A stretch of DNA of 64,000 nt from Neiella litorisoli (GTDB lineage Bacteria > Pseudomonadota > Gammaproteobacteria > Enterobacterales > Neiellaceae), in contig NZ_JACXAF010000012.1 in assembly GCF_014773395.1 (NCBI RefSeq), forward strand, positions 62,001 through 126,000, in the 5' to 3' direction. Each line of letters begins with the position of its first letter. The stretch's first letter is position 1. The translations under genes were made by a program, and so were the position numbers. Positions 17,438 through 27,030 of the stretch are shown here, one piece after another. The notes beneath the pieces are model-generated. The model searched no databases, was not told the origin of the DNA, and saw only the letters and a program-made list of their open reading frames with translations.

Positions 17438-19231
17438 CTACCGGACAGGCTCAGACTCAGCAACACTAAAATCTTCTCGCTTTAGTGTTAAATGGGGGCT
17501 GTAGGCTGGATCATTAAACCTGTCCGTTTTCCATGTACTCTTCATGTAGTCAATTTCAGCCATGAAGCGCTTTCTTTTCTCGCCCGTTTGATCTGTGCCT
17601 CGGGAGACACTCTCGTGATGATACAACTGGGCATATGGCGTCCAAAGGTTCCAATAACCAGCCTTTTGAACCTTGAGGCAGAAGTCAACATCATTAAAAG
17701 CAACGGTTAAATCGTCTTCGTTTAGGCCTCCAACCTGCTCATAAATCGTTCGCTTCACAACGAGGCACGCCGCAGTGACCGCGCTAAAGTTTTGCACTGA
17801 CTGGAGCCGATCTAGGTAGCCCGCATGTTTCATAGGAAAGTTCTTGTGCGCGTGCCCTGCGACGCCTCCGAAACCAATAATCACGCCAGCATGTTGGATC
17901 ATTCCGTCGGAATAGAACAACTTAGCTCCCACAGCCCCAATATTCGGCCTTAACGCGTGAGATACCATCTCCGTCAGCCAATCGTCATTGATAACCTCAA
18001 TATCATTGTTAACCAAGGCGATAACTTCGCCATCACAATGGTTAACCGCATAGTTATTAATTGCTGAATAATTAAATGGATATTGATACTGGATCACACG
18101 AATCAAAGGATGCTCATTGAGTTCGGCAAAGTAAGTTAATGATTGCGGTTCATCGCTTTGGTTATCCACCAACAAAATTTCAAAATTGGGGTAGTCGGTT
18201 TTTTCTAGAATCGATTCAATACAGGTCTGCACCAGACTCTTAGCATTTCGCGTAGGAATAATGATGCTAACTTTCGGCAATTGCTGCGGCAGTGACCAAC
18301 AAACCCTGAAGGTATTTGCGAATTCGTTGCGTTCCACCTTGGAGATCTGTTCGCCTAAGAACTCCCTCAACCATTCTATTTCTGCATTGTATTGGCTAGC
18401 GTTCAATGGATCTTCAATAGCATTGCGATGAAACAAAACTTTGGCAATGTGTTTAATTGACTGCCCAGAAGCCACACAAGCCAGAGATAAGGCAAAAGCA
18501 TTATGCCAATTTATCGAAGTTTTATGTTCTTCTCGCTTAAGCGTTGAAACGTTCCAGAAGCAATTTTGTTTGAAGTAATTAGCAGATAGGAAAAAATCAG
18601 GATTCCACTCTGGAAAGAAGGATGGCATGCAACGTTGCTTGTCACCATTCAAACGATCAGCGTCCGCGTATATCAAGCTCGCAGCAGGTTCAACGGCCGA
18701 CTTCACCGATAGCTCTAATACGCATCGCTCTGATAGCTCATCACCACAGGCAAGCAATGTGACAAAATCAAAACCTTCCAGTTCTAATTTTTCTGCGCTT
18801 AAGCTGGTTAAGTATTCAATAGCCACTAGAGCATTGAGTTCGCTAAGCTCCTGTTGCACAGAAGCCACCTCTGCGTTCGTTAAAATGAAACACTTTATAC
18901 ACTCAGTTTGCCCCCTAGCTAGAGAAGCTACCGTTCGCTGGATTTTCCTTGCATCACCAACCGAAGTATCAATCGCTACGGCGAGCATGATTTTTCTACT
19001 GACTGACTTTTTGCTCCAAAGCTGCGGTTCTCGCTGCTTAATCCAAGCTTGATAAAGCTGCTCTTTGTATTTGGAATGCAACTTAAATGACTCGTGGTAG
19101 TGCTGGTTAAGCTTTTTCCGGTAATGCCGGACCAGCATGGGAGAGCCTTTGAGTGTATTTCGAAGCGAAATAGGGGTGATAGCCAATACAGCCTTAGCCA
19201 GCTTAAGCAACGTGCGCCAAATTAATCTCAT
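17438..19231 (-). CDS. GT2 glycosyltransferase
   Basis: This 597-residue protein has an N-terminal region of about 320 residues followed by a typical GT-A domain. VSIIIPTRNAKSLVQTCIES starts the fold, ILLVDNQSDE follows, ALVNNDIEVI provides the metal-binding acidic motif, and FNDVDFCLKVQKAGYWNLW supplies the catalytic ED-type region. Rhamnosyl and glucosyl transferases of O-antigen and S-layer glycan loci share this layout. The N-terminal part (TLLACGDELSE...) looks like a second, degenerate GT2 domain. The ATG overlaps the sulfotransferase stop by 4 bases, placing it last in the capsule operon. Confidence 0.88.
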   Translation of the reverse strand: MRLIWRTLLKLAKAVLAITPISLRNTLKGSPMLVRHYRKKLNQHYHESFKLHSKYKEQLYQAWIKQREPQLWSKKSVSRKIMLAVAIDTSVGDARKIQRTVASLARGQTECIKCFILTNAEVASVQQELSELNALVAIEYLTSLSAEKLELEGFDFVTLLACGDELSERCVLELSVKSAVEPAASLIYADADRLNGDKQRCMPSFFPEWNPDFFLSANYFKQNCFWNVSTLKREEHKTSINWHNAFALSLACVASGQSIKHIAKVLFHRNAIEDPLNASQYNAEIEWLREFLGEQISKVERNEFANTFRVCWSLPQQLPKVSIIIPTRNAKSLVQTCIESILEKTDYPNFEILLVDNQSDEPQSLTYFAELNEHPLIRVIQYQYPFNYSAINNYAVNHCDGEVIALVNNDIEVINDDWLTEMVSHALRPNIGAVGAKLFYSDGMIQHAGVIIGFGGVAGHAHKNFPMKHAGYLDRLQSVQNFSAVTAACLVVKRTIYEQVGGLNEDDLTVAFNDVDFCLKVQKAGYWNLWTPYAQLYHHESVSRGTDQTGEKRKRFMAEIDYMKSTWKTDRFNDPAYSPHLTLKREDFSVAESEPVR

Positions 19232-20226
19232 TTCACGACCAAGGGTTCAAAATTCAATTTCTGTTTAGTGTCTGATACATAGACATCATATTGGCTCTCG
19301 GCAAAATCAGCAGTTGGAGATTTGAAACGAAAACCAATGTATCGGTGACGAGGAAAATTAGCTTTTGGATATTCCTGATAAAACTCGTTTGCAATGAGCG
19401 TTGCCTCATGTTTACCGTCTTTGTAGATATCCACTGAAACGGCTTGCTCAGATGTACTGCTAAAACAGCAGCCAACAATAGTTCCTTTCTCTCGTCCAGC
19501 TTGGATAATTCGAGTGGCTCCATACGTCCAAGGCTTATCCGATTTAGCAAAAGCCAGCCGCTGTTGATGCAGCCAGCGAGCTTCTGTGTAGAATGCCACA
19601 TCATGCTGATTGATTTTTTTGATCGCTTCTCGATCAATTCCATCAGAGAGCAGCAGATCGTCGGTCCGAGCTTCTGAAACGTTTTTGGTGACATTTCTTA
19701 ACTGAAGTTGCAATCCTCTATTGATCAACTGTAATGACTCGCCGTACAGCTCGGTAATTCCAATGTAACCAATTAGGCCTATCGGAACGCCTCCTAAGTG
19801 ACGAGACTGCACATTGATCGATTTCGGCGTACGAATAAATTCTTCAAATGAACCAGCGAAGCCATTAAGCTTTTGGGAGTGGTAATAATGAGAAATAACT
19901 TGCTCTGTCGGCTCTCTAACAAAACTAACTACTCGGCGAACATCCACGAAGTTCAAGTACTTCCTCAAACTAAAATGACCTGCTAACCATTCAACATCAG
20001 ATTTTTCAATCTGTTCGATCGCCTGACAAAAATCGCCCTCATAGACAGTATCTAGTAATAAAGAGTCAGTTTGTGGAGATAACTGGCCGTAATCAGACAG
20101 TGTTTTCTTCTGCTGTTCTAATGCATAGCGGAAGCTTGTACCCGCCGTTTTAGGAAGATGAACAAATAACCCTAGATGCCACTCAGGTTGTTTGCTCAAG
20201 GATTTTACTATTTTTCGAAAAAACAT
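19228..20226 (-). CDS. Sulfotransferase (family 2) with C-terminal beta domain
   Basis: This 332-residue protein carries the 5'-phosphosulfate loop HLPKTAGTSFRYAL (about residues 23-36) and the 3'-phosphate motif RRVVSFVREPTEQVISHYYH near 97-116, as in eukaryotic-like glycan sulfotransferases. Such enzymes transfer sulfate from PAPS to sugars. After about residue 235 there is an extra all-beta segment (AVSVDIYKDGKHEATLIA...HRYIGFRFKSP) that resembles the tandem domains of the GT2 protein at 617-2314. It lies between a second sulfotransferase and a GT2 gene in the capsule operon, so the capsule is the likely acceptor. Confidence 0.87.
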   Translation of the reverse strand: MFFRKIVKSLSKQPEWHLGLFVHLPKTAGTSFRYALEQQKKTLSDYGQLSPQTDSLLLDTVYEGDFCQAIEQIEKSDVEWLAGHFSLRKYLNFVDVRRVVSFVREPTEQVISHYYHSQKLNGFAGSFEEFIRTPKSINVQSRHLGGVPIGLIGYIGITELYGESLQLINRGLQLQLRNVTKNVSEARTDDLLLSDGIDREAIKKINQHDVAFYTEARWLHQQRLAFAKSDKPWTYGATRIIQAGREKGTIVGCCFSSTSEQAVSVDIYKDGKHEATLIANEFYQEYPKANFPRHRYIGFRFKSPTADFAESQYDVYVSDTKQKLNFEPLVVK

Positions 20227-20243
20227 TGATGATATCTAATTGA

Positions 20244-21371
20244 CTAATTCTTTGATGGTTTATTAAACACGGCACTCAACAGTTGCCTGCTCGGTTTTAT
20301 CCAACTCCTCAAGGTTGTCATAAACAAAACTTTTATAAGGCTGGCCTTGGGACACCGTTGCAGAATGAGCTCTTTCCAAACAGACTTGCTAGCTGCAGCA
20401 TTTTTAATACAAACAATGTATGTCAGTTGTGCAAATTTGCTCTCTAATTCCTTTGCTAAATAGTCAGCGATGCACACAAATTCTTTTTCTGACAGCTCTT
20501 GAGGATGATAAGGAGCCCAATCGTACTCCTCAATCTTTTTAATGAGGTTATGCAACTGTTGGTCGCAAACTGGCAGTCTATACCCCGACTCGTAAACACC
20601 CTCCTTCGCTTGAACGATCAAGGTTTGGCGATATTCAGGCCTTACTAGTGAGTATTCTATTGTTCCTTGGTAGCGCTGGAGCGCTCTGTCGATATGAGCT
20701 TCCAAAGCTCCAAGTTGGTATTGGTTTAGCCAACGTTTTACTTCCAGCGCTTCAAAACTGTAAGAGGTATTAATGACTTCTTCGGTGATAGTGGCGTTGA
20801 ACCCCAATAAACTTGCCACATCGGAAACGATCGTTCCTCCAACATAGCTACTTTTATCTACAAACCTGAGTAGCAATCGTTCGCGACCAAATTCCTCGGC
20901 AAACCCAAGAAACATCTCTAAGTGCTCCGCTCGAAGTTTTTGCGGCACAACAAATTGTCCTAAGCGCCCCTGTCGCTTAATCATTTGATTATAGTTGGAT
21001 TCTATTAGCTCCAGTGGGTTTCTGATGTATCCCAAAAAACTAGCATTTGGAATCTTGTTGGCTAGAACGCCAAGTTGCAAATAGTAAGCTTCTGATGACA
21101 GAAACAGGGTATGACAACCTGATGCGTAAAATTCTTTAAGTAACGCTCTGTACTTGTCGTCATTAAAAACTAGTTCATTTTTATTTGGGATATCAAACAA
21201 TAAACGAGCATGACCACAACTAATGCCATTCTCGTCTAGCCAGTGTTCGGGGTAGTAAATACCCTGTTTTTTTAACCAATCAACATTGGTACAAAACCAT
21301 TTTTGTACCGCCGAGGAACCCGTTTTAGGAGGGCCGACATGGATCACAACTGACTTGGCAATAGCCGACAC
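20244..21371 (-). CDS. Sulfotransferase-like protein
   Basis: This 375-residue protein opens with VVIHVGPPKTGSSAVQKWF, a phosphosulfate-binding loop (PPKTGSS) at about residues 14-20. NASFLGYIRNPLELIESNYN is the 3'-phosphate motif near 130-150. The remaining helices, and a C-terminal tail of about 70 residues with basic and hydrophobic stretches, are not diagnostic. Together with its neighbour it suggests sulfation at two positions or on two sugars. The exact acceptor cannot be told. It follows rmlB by about 50 bases on the same strand. Confidence 0.8.
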   Translation of the reverse strand: MSAIAKSVVIHVGPPKTGSSAVQKWFCTNVDWLKKQGIYYPEHWLDENGISCGHARLLFDIPNKNELVFNDDKYRALLKEFYASGCHTLFLSSEAYYLQLGVLANKIPNASFLGYIRNPLELIESNYNQMIKRQGRLGQFVVPQKLRAEHLEMFLGFAEEFGRERLLLRFVDKSSYVGGTIVSDVASLLGFNATITEEVINTSYSFEALEVKRWLNQYQLGALEAHIDRALQRYQGTIEYSLVRPEYRQTLIVQAKEGVYESGYRLPVCDQQLHNLIKKIEEYDWAPYHPQELSEKEFVCIADYLAKELESKFAQLTYIVCIKNAAASKSVWKELILQRCPKASLIKVLFMTTLRSWIKPSRQLLSAVFNKPSKN

Positions 21372-21424
21372 TTTGGGAACCTTAAATGTACTTGAGTTAT
21401 CTCAGCTCAATGACTAAACGAAGC

Positions 21425-22525
21425 CTAGTCACGATAACTTCCATTTAGGATACTTTGCCACCAACTAGGGTTAGACAAGTACCAAAGAACGGTCTTTTCA
21501 ATGCCACTCTCAAATGATTCTTCTGGCTGGTACCCTAATTCTTTATTGGTTTTGTGGGCATCAATTGCATAACGTCGGTCGTGCCCAGCTCTGTCTGTGA
21601 CAAAGGTGATGAGGCTTTCTGCTTTGCCTTCGGCTACGGATTTGGCAAGTGGATATATCGAACTTAATTCACTGTTATCTGCGAATGCTTGATTCATCAA
21701 GCCGCACACATGCTTCACGATATCGATGTTTGCCCACTCATTATGGCCACCGATATTGTAGTTCTCGCCAACAACTCCCTTATCCAATACCAGTTCGATA
21801 CCACGAGCATGATCTTCCACATACAGCCAATCACGAATTTGTTGCCCGTCACCATAAATGGGTAGCGGCTTATCATTGAGGATGTTGGTGATAATCAATG
21901 GAATAAGCTTTTCAGGAAAGTGATATGGGCCATAGTTATTGGAGCAGTTTGACGTAGTCACCTGCAAGCCATAAGTATGATAGTAAGCTCGAACTAAATG
22001 ATCAGAAGCTGCTTTACTTGCCGAATACGGAGAGTTCGGCTCATAAGGGTTGCTTTCTTTAAATGGTGGATCGTTTGGAGCTAGTGAACCATAGACTTCA
22101 TCCGTTGATACATGGTGAAATCGATGTGCAAGCGGCTCAATTCCCTGCTGTTTTGGCTCATCAACCCAGACTTTCTTACAGGCTTTGAGCAAACTATAAG
22201 TACCTATGATATTAGTTTCGATGAACGCATCTGGGCCTGTGATTGAGCGATCAACGTGAGATTCCGCAGCGAAATGCACCAAGGTCGTTATCGCATATTC
22301 CTTGATTAGCTTTTCAACCAACTCTGTATCGCAAATATCACCATGAACGAATTTGAAGTTAGGGCTATCACTAATCGATTTGAGACTTGCCTTGTTTCCA
22401 GCATAAGTCAGTGCATCAAGCACAACAACATTGTCTTCACTGTGCTGCTTTAGCCAGTAGTGGACAAAATTAACACCAATAAACCCTGCTCCACCGGTTA
22501 CTAATAACGATCGTTGTACTTTCAT
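21425..22525 (-). CDS. rmlB: dTDP-glucose 4,6-dehydratase
   Basis: This 366-residue enzyme makes dTDP-4-keto-6-deoxyglucose, the second step to dTDP-L-rhamnose. It has the NAD-binding loop TGGAGFIGVNF (about 9-19), the STDEVYG motif with the catalytic Thr-Asp-Glu, and the YSASKAASD motif with the active-site Tyr and Lys. The C-terminal segment RDWLYVEDHARGIELVL is also typical. The neighbours rmlD, rmlC and rmlA complete the pathway, in the order rmlA-C-D-B along the transcript. Confidence 0.96.
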   Translation of the reverse strand: MKVQRSLLVTGGAGFIGVNFVHYWLKQHSEDNVVVLDALTYAGNKASLKSISDSPNFKFVHGDICDTELVEKLIKEYAITTLVHFAAESHVDRSITGPDAFIETNIIGTYSLLKACKKVWVDEPKQQGIEPLAHRFHHVSTDEVYGSLAPNDPPFKESNPYEPNSPYSASKAASDHLVRAYYHTYGLQVTTSNCSNNYGPYHFPEKLIPLIITNILNDKPLPIYGDGQQIRDWLYVEDHARGIELVLDKGVVGENYNIGGHNEWANIDIVKHVCGLMNQAFADNSELSSIYPLAKSVAEGKAESLITFVTDRAGHDRRYAIDAHKTNKELGYQPEESFESGIEKTVLWYLSNPSWWQSILNGSYRD

Positions 22526-22531
22526 AGATTC

Positions 22532-23419
22532 CTATAGTTCCGCTAACTCGTCTAACATTCTGCTTAGCTGTTGACGCCAATGTACTGTCGATAACTCTGC
22601 AAATGACTCCGCCGACGTTTTATCAATCACACTAAATGCGGGGCGAGCCGCGGGCGTAGGATATGCCGATGTTGCAATAGGGGCAATAGGGACAGGCATT
22701 TTGAGCAAGCCTTTCTCGATTGCCAGCTCTTGAATAGCAATAGCGAAATCATACCAAGATGCCACTCCAGCATCAGTCCAATGGAAAATGGGGGTAGAGT
22801 CAAAATTCCATTTTTGGTCAATAACTTGCCAAAGCCAAAGAGCCAAACCTCGAGCCCAAGTGGGAGTACCTATTTGATCGTAGATAACACCAAGTTGCGG
22901 CCTTTCAGACATTAAATGCAGCATCGTCTTAACAAAATTGCTGCCGTTAGCGGAATAGACCCAAGCAGTTCGTACAATCAGTGCGTGTCCCTTCATTATC
23001 TTAGAAACAGCTTCATCACCCGCCAGTTTAGAAGCGCCATACACATTAATGGGTCTCGGCTCATCCTCTGGCTGATAAGGCCGAACTTTGTCACCGGCAA
23101 AGACAAAATCTGTTGACACATGAAGCAATCGAGCATCAACTTTCAAACATGCATGAGAAAGGTTTTCTGCCCCAGTTTCATTCACTAAATAAGCCTGTTC
23201 AGCATCAGATTCGGCCTTGTCGACAGCAGTGTAAGCCGCAGCATTAATGACATATTGAGGGCGGTGTAATTTCAAGGCTTCTTCCACAGCCTGAGCATTA
23301 GTGATGTCCAGTTGTTCGATACCGAGCTCGACCAACTCCATGTGCTCTGGCTGAGTGCGCGCTAGCTCCCAAGCCAGTTGCCCTCCCTTGCCAGTAACTA
23401 ATACTTTAATTCTCTTCAT
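22532..23419 (-). CDS. rmlD: dTDP-4-dehydrorhamnose reductase
   Basis: Start chosen at the ATG at 23419, giving 295 residues; a TTG two codons up is possible. The protein has the Rossmann loop TGKGGQLAWEL, STDFVFAGD and YGASKLAGDE with the catalytic Tyr and Lys of this short-chain reductase family. It performs the last, NADPH-dependent step to dTDP-L-rhamnose. It lies between rmlC and rmlB with gaps of under 10 bases. Confidence 0.95.
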   Translation of the reverse strand: MKRIKVLVTGKGGQLAWELARTQPEHMELVELGIEQLDITNAQAVEEALKLHRPQYVINAAAYTAVDKAESDAEQAYLVNETGAENLSHACLKVDARLLHVSTDFVFAGDKVRPYQPEDEPRPINVYGASKLAGDEAVSKIMKGHALIVRTAWVYSANGSNFVKTMLHLMSERPQLGVIYDQIGTPTWARGLALWLWQVIDQKWNFDSTPIFHWTDAGVASWYDFAIAIQELAIEKGLLKMPVPIAPIATSAYPTPAARPAFSVIDKTSAESFAELSTVHWRQQLSRMLDELAEL

Positions 23420-23428
23420 GTGCAAATC

Positions 23429-23974
23429 TCAAAATTTTGGTGCCAACTCAAAGCTGATACCAGAGCTGTCTTTTTCAGACAGAATTGGCGCCTGTCCTTG
23501 GAGCAACGGCCACTCAATTCCGATCTTTGGGTCATCCCATTTCATTGAGACATCAAATTGTGGAGCATAATAGTCGGTACATTTGTATACAAACTCGGCA
23601 GTCTCACTGGTCACATAAAAACCGTGAGCAAATCCCTCCGGAACCCATAGCTGACGTTTGTTTTGTGCCGACAAATAGTAACCTACCCATTGTCCAAAGG
23701 TTGCAGAATCAGCACGCATATCAACTGCCACATCAAAGACTTCACCTTGAGTGACACGAACGAGCTTTCCTTGCGTTTGCTTTGTTTGGTAATGCAATCC
23801 TCGCAAAATTCCCTGAGCCGATCGCGAATGATTGTCTTGTACAAATGTTCTTTCACAACATTCAGATTCGAAGAGTGATTGTCGAAAAGTTTCCATAAAA
23901 AAACCGCGTTCATCGCCAAACACGGTTGGTTCAATAAGCTTTACATCTGCTATCGCAGTTTCAATAATTTTCAT
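23429..23974 (-). CDS. rmlC: dTDP-4-dehydrorhamnose 3,5-epimerase
   Basis: The 181-residue length is normal for this cupin epimerase. RGLHYQ with the catalytic His, the KLVRVTQGEVFDVAVDMR strand pair, and WVPEGFAHGFYV with a further active-site region are all present. It inverts C3 and C5 of dTDP-4-keto-6-deoxyglucose. It is followed by rmlD after 9 bases. Confidence 0.96.
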   Translation of the reverse strand: MKIIETAIADVKLIEPTVFGDERGFFMETFRQSLFESECCERTFVQDNHSRSAQGILRGLHYQTKQTQGKLVRVTQGEVFDVAVDMRADSATFGQWVGYYLSAQNKRQLWVPEGFAHGFYVTSETAEFVYKCTDYYAPQFDVSMKWDDPKIGIEWPLLQGQAPILSEKDSSGISFELAPKF

Positions 23975-23979
23975 ACGTA

Positions 23980-24864
23980 TTAACTGAATACTCGACTATT
24001 CAACATCTCCATTAAATAACGACCATAGCCATTTTTCATCAGTGGCTGTGCTAATTTCTCCACTTGGTCTGCACTAATGTAGCCCGCGCGATAGGCGATT
24101 TCTTCGGGGCAGCACACTTTCAACCCCTGCCTTTTCTCAATGGCCGCGATAAAGTTAGCTGCATCCAGCAAAGAGTCGTGAGTTCCCGTATCTAACCATG
24201 CAGAGCCCCTTCCCATCACTTCAACATTTAGCTTGTCGTTGAGAAGGTAGTGCATATTGACATCGGTAATCTCAAGCTCGCCACGCTCAGAAGGCCTAAC
24301 TGACTTGGCTATATCTACAACTTGGTTATCGTAAAAATACAATCCAGTGACGGCATAATTAGACTTAGGCTCAGTCGGTTTTTCTTCAATAGAAATTGCC
24401 TGGCCACGGTCATCAAACTCGACGACACCGTAACGCTCAGGGTCATTTACGTGATACCCAAACACCGTAGCGCCTTCAGTTTGCTGTGATGCTCGCTTAA
24501 GGCTGCTAGAAAGGTCATGTCCATAGAAGATATTGTCTCCAAGCACCAAGCAACTCGGAGCATTTCCAATGAACTGCTCTCCTAACAAGAAAGCCTGAGC
24601 TAGACCATCCGGAGAGGGTTGAGCAACGTAACTAAAGTTGACTCCCCAATTGCTGCCATCACCCAGCAGAGCTTCAAAACGAGGTAGCTCTTCAGGCGTC
24701 GATATGAGTAAGATATCGCGAATGCCTGCAAGCATTAGCGTAGAGACTGGATAAAAAATCATTGGCTTATCATAAATGGGCATCAGCTGTTTACTGATCA
24801 CCCTAGTCAGCGGATAAAGCCGTGTACCAGAGCCTCCTGCTAGCACTATTCCTTTGCGATGCAT
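23980..24864 (-). CDS. rmlA: Glucose-1-phosphate thymidylyltransferase
   Basis: This 294-residue enzyme activates glucose-1-phosphate with d[23 protein letters not shown] is the nucleotidyltransferase signature; [12 protein letters not shown] and [12 protein letters not shown] with the metal-binding Asp follow. The length and the C-terminal allosteric region are normal. It is the first rml gene, 43 bases after the kpsE-like gene, so sugar supply and export are co-transcribed. Confidence 0.96.
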   Translation of the reverse strand: MHRKGIVLAGGSGTRLYPLTRVISKQLMPIYDKPMIFYPVSTLMLAGIRDILLISTPEELPRFEALLGDGSNWGVNFSYVAQPSPDGLAQAFLLGEQFIGNAPSCLVLGDNIFYGHDLSSSLKRASQQTEGATVFGYHVNDPERYGVVEFDDRGQAISIEEKPTEPKSNYAVTGLYFYDNQVVDIAKSVRPSERGELEITDVNMHYLLNDKLNVEVMGRGSAWLDTGTHDSLLDAANFIAAIEKRQGLKVCCPEEIAYRAGYISADQVEKLAQPLMKNGYGRYLMEMLNSRVFS

Positions 24865-24907
24865 TTTATAACCTTATTTGATTTTAGTTCCTAACATAAA
24901 GAAGCTT

Positions 24908-26377
24908 TTAGCCAAGCTCCTTTATTGTTGCACGTATGATGCTGCCAATACCAAACAACATTAATAAAACGACAGCAAATAGAGCGATGTTGTATGTAAC
25001 CCTTGGATACTTCGCGTCATCTGGGGTTGTTGAGCTTTCGACCGTGACTAAATATTGTAATTGACGATAAGCTTCGATTCGCGATTTTTCCAACGAAACC
25101 AATGAAGAAGTATAAGCTTGCAAAGCCAGCTCCATCGCCACCTTTAAATCACTATAGCTAGCCAGAATTTCCCCAACCGACAATTGCGTTACTCGCTCAT
25201 CTCCTGATGTAACGACATCTATTTTTTTATTGGGAGATAGCCGATTACGCTCAATCTTTAATTGCTCTTGGAGCGCATTGATTTCTCTTTGAGCAGCTAG
25301 AACTTCTGGCGCAGAGTCAGACATAACTAGCTGTAGAGCCTTTAGCTCAGCCTGCTTAATAGATAATTGGCCTTCAATACTATATGTAATTTCTTGCCTA
25401 GCCATGCCTTCCGCTGTTGGGTCTAACAGGTTGTATTGTTCCTGAAAATTTAACAATCGTGATTGTGCTTTATGCAGCTTTTCCTCAACGACTTCATGCT
25501 CCTTTTGCATAAATGCCATCTGTTCCTTCGCCATAAAGTGGCCAACACTATTGATGTACCATTCAGCCCTTTTGACGATCATCTCATTGAGAGCATTCGA
25601 ATATTCAGGTGAAAACGCTTGGGTCCGTATGGTAATAATGGAAGATAGGCTATCCACTTCGACACTGACGTGTTTCTTGTAATAGTTCAAAAAATCTTCT
25701 TTGCTGTTCCAACTATGTAAACGGCTAAAAAAATCAATCGATGAGTCGCTATAATGAGACCTTAAAGCCAACTGCTCATCGAGATAGTTCAATAGATCTG
25801 TCGAATAGACAAACTTCTCCACGAGTAAAGAATCGGTTCCAGAAGAGGAGACTCCCATGCCAGTCAAAAATGCCATGGCGGGATCTACCAAAGATGCGGC
25901 ATCGGGTTGTTTAACAATGACTTGGGATTGACTTTCATAACGACTAGAAGCCCAAATCAACTGATAAAAAGAAAAGACAAACAGAGGTAAAACGACCGTT
26001 AGAAATAACGGTGTTCGGAAACGATCAGGAATCGCCTGCCACTTTTCTACCGTTTTCTCTGGCGCCTTAGTCAATAGACCTTTGATCTTTCCCGATGCCC
26101 GTCTGACAGACGACGTACGGCTCTTGGTTCTCGCTGCGCTGGGATAAGCTGAATTAAACTCTCTTCTTAATTCTGCGAATACTTCTTGAATTTCTTGATT
26201 TTCAGGAGCTAGATTTCTAGCACGCTGAGCAATTCGAAATGCTAAAGCGATATCTTGAATACGAAGCTCGTTTGCTCTGTCAACTAGATAGCTGCTATCA
26301 ACCCACTGCTCTGTTGTTAATTGCGACCTTAACTGCTGAAACTTGGCGTCGATCGCTGCGACATCATCTAGGCTCAT
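24908..26377 (-). CDS. Capsule export inner membrane protein, KpsE/BexC-like, extended N-terminus
   Basis: This 489-residue polysaccharide co-polymerase-type protein has membrane segments at about 122-142 and near the C-terminus (YNIALFAVVLLMLFGIGSII), with a long periplasmic coiled coil between them (for example EVVEEKLHKAQSRLLNFQEQ). These are the features of KpsE, CtrB and BexC, which bridge the KpsMT transporter and the outer membrane KpsD pore. Classical KpsE has only a short cytoplasmic N-terminus. Here about 120 residues precede the first segment, and IALAFRIAQRARNLAPEN looks like a TPR-type helix pair. The start overlaps the kpsT stop by 4 bases. Confidence 0.88.
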   Translation of the reverse strand: MSLDDVAAIDAKFQQLRSQLTTEQWVDSSYLVDRANELRIQDIALAFRIAQRARNLAPENQEIQEVFAELRREFNSAYPSAARTKSRTSSVRRASGKIKGLLTKAPEKTVEKWQAIPDRFRTPLFLTVVLPLFVFSFYQLIWASSRYESQSQVIVKQPDAASLVDPAMAFLTGMGVSSSGTDSLLVEKFVYSTDLLNYLDEQLALRSHYSDSSIDFFSRLHSWNSKEDFLNYYKKHVSVEVDSLSSIITIRTQAFSPEYSNALNEMIVKRAEWYINSVGHFMAKEQMAFMQKEHEVVEEKLHKAQSRLLNFQEQYNLLDPTAEGMARQEITYSIEGQLSIKQAELKALQLVMSDSAPEVLAAQREINALQEQLKIERNRLSPNKKIDVVTSGDERVTQLSVGEILASYSDLKVAMELALQAYTSSLVSLEKSRIEAYRQLQYLVTVESSTTPDDAKYPRVTYNIALFAVVLLMLFGIGSIIRATIKELG

Positions 26378-27030
26378 TTGGCCCCACCTTTATATACCGA
26401 TATGGCGTGTTCTAAATCATTAAAAAACTCAAGCCTGCCATCAGCGATGACAATAGCGCTGTCACAGAAAAATCTAATTTCTTCTAGGTCGTGACTCACC
26501 ATAATAAGGTTTGCGACTTTGCTTTTGTCGATCATGGCTTCACGCGCTTTCTTTTTAAACTTGGCATCACCAACAGACAATGCTTCGTCGATCAGATACA
26601 CATCAAATTCAATAGATATGCAGCATGCAAAAGCTAATCGAGCACGCATGCCACTAGAGTAGGTTTGAACAGGCAAATCGTAACGATTACCCAATTCAGA
26701 AAACTCCTGAACTTTTCTCTCAAAATCATTTAAATCTGAAATCCCATTCACCCTGCCGATAAATCGAGTGTTTTCTCTACCGGTCATTAGAGGATGAATT
26801 CCTGTTGCTAAAGCGACAGGCCATGATAGATTTAAATCTGTTTTGATCGATCCTTTGTTGGCATATTCGCTACCCGCGAGAATACGAAATAAAGTGGATT
26901 TACCTGCTCCATTGGCCCCCAACAGGCCAATATTGTGATCATCTGGTATGTCGAACCACAAATCGTCAAAAACAACCTGATTCCCCAGTTTCGAAGGGTA
27001 ATATTTCGTGATCCCTTGTAAGCTAATCAT
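26374..27030 (-). CDS. kpsT: Capsule ABC transporter ATPase KpsT
   Basis: This 218-residue ATPase is compact, as in KpsT, CtrD and BexA. It contains Walker A GANGAGKST (38-46), a signature at YSSGMRARLAF, Walker B at VYLIDEALSVGD and the switch His in MVSHD. With KpsM it moves the lipid-linked polysaccharide across the inner membrane. It overlaps kpsM and the kpsE-like gene by 4 bases each. Confidence 0.94.
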   Translation of the reverse strand: MISLQGITKYYPSKLGNQVVFDDLWFDIPDDHNIGLLGANGAGKSTLFRILAGSEYANKGSIKTDLNLSWPVALATGIHPLMTGRENTRFIGRVNGISDLNDFERKVQEFSELGNRYDLPVQTYSSGMRARLAFACCISIEFDVYLIDEALSVGDAKFKKKAREAMIDKSKVANLIMVSHDLEEIRFFCDSAIVIADGRLEFFNDLEHAISVYKGGAK

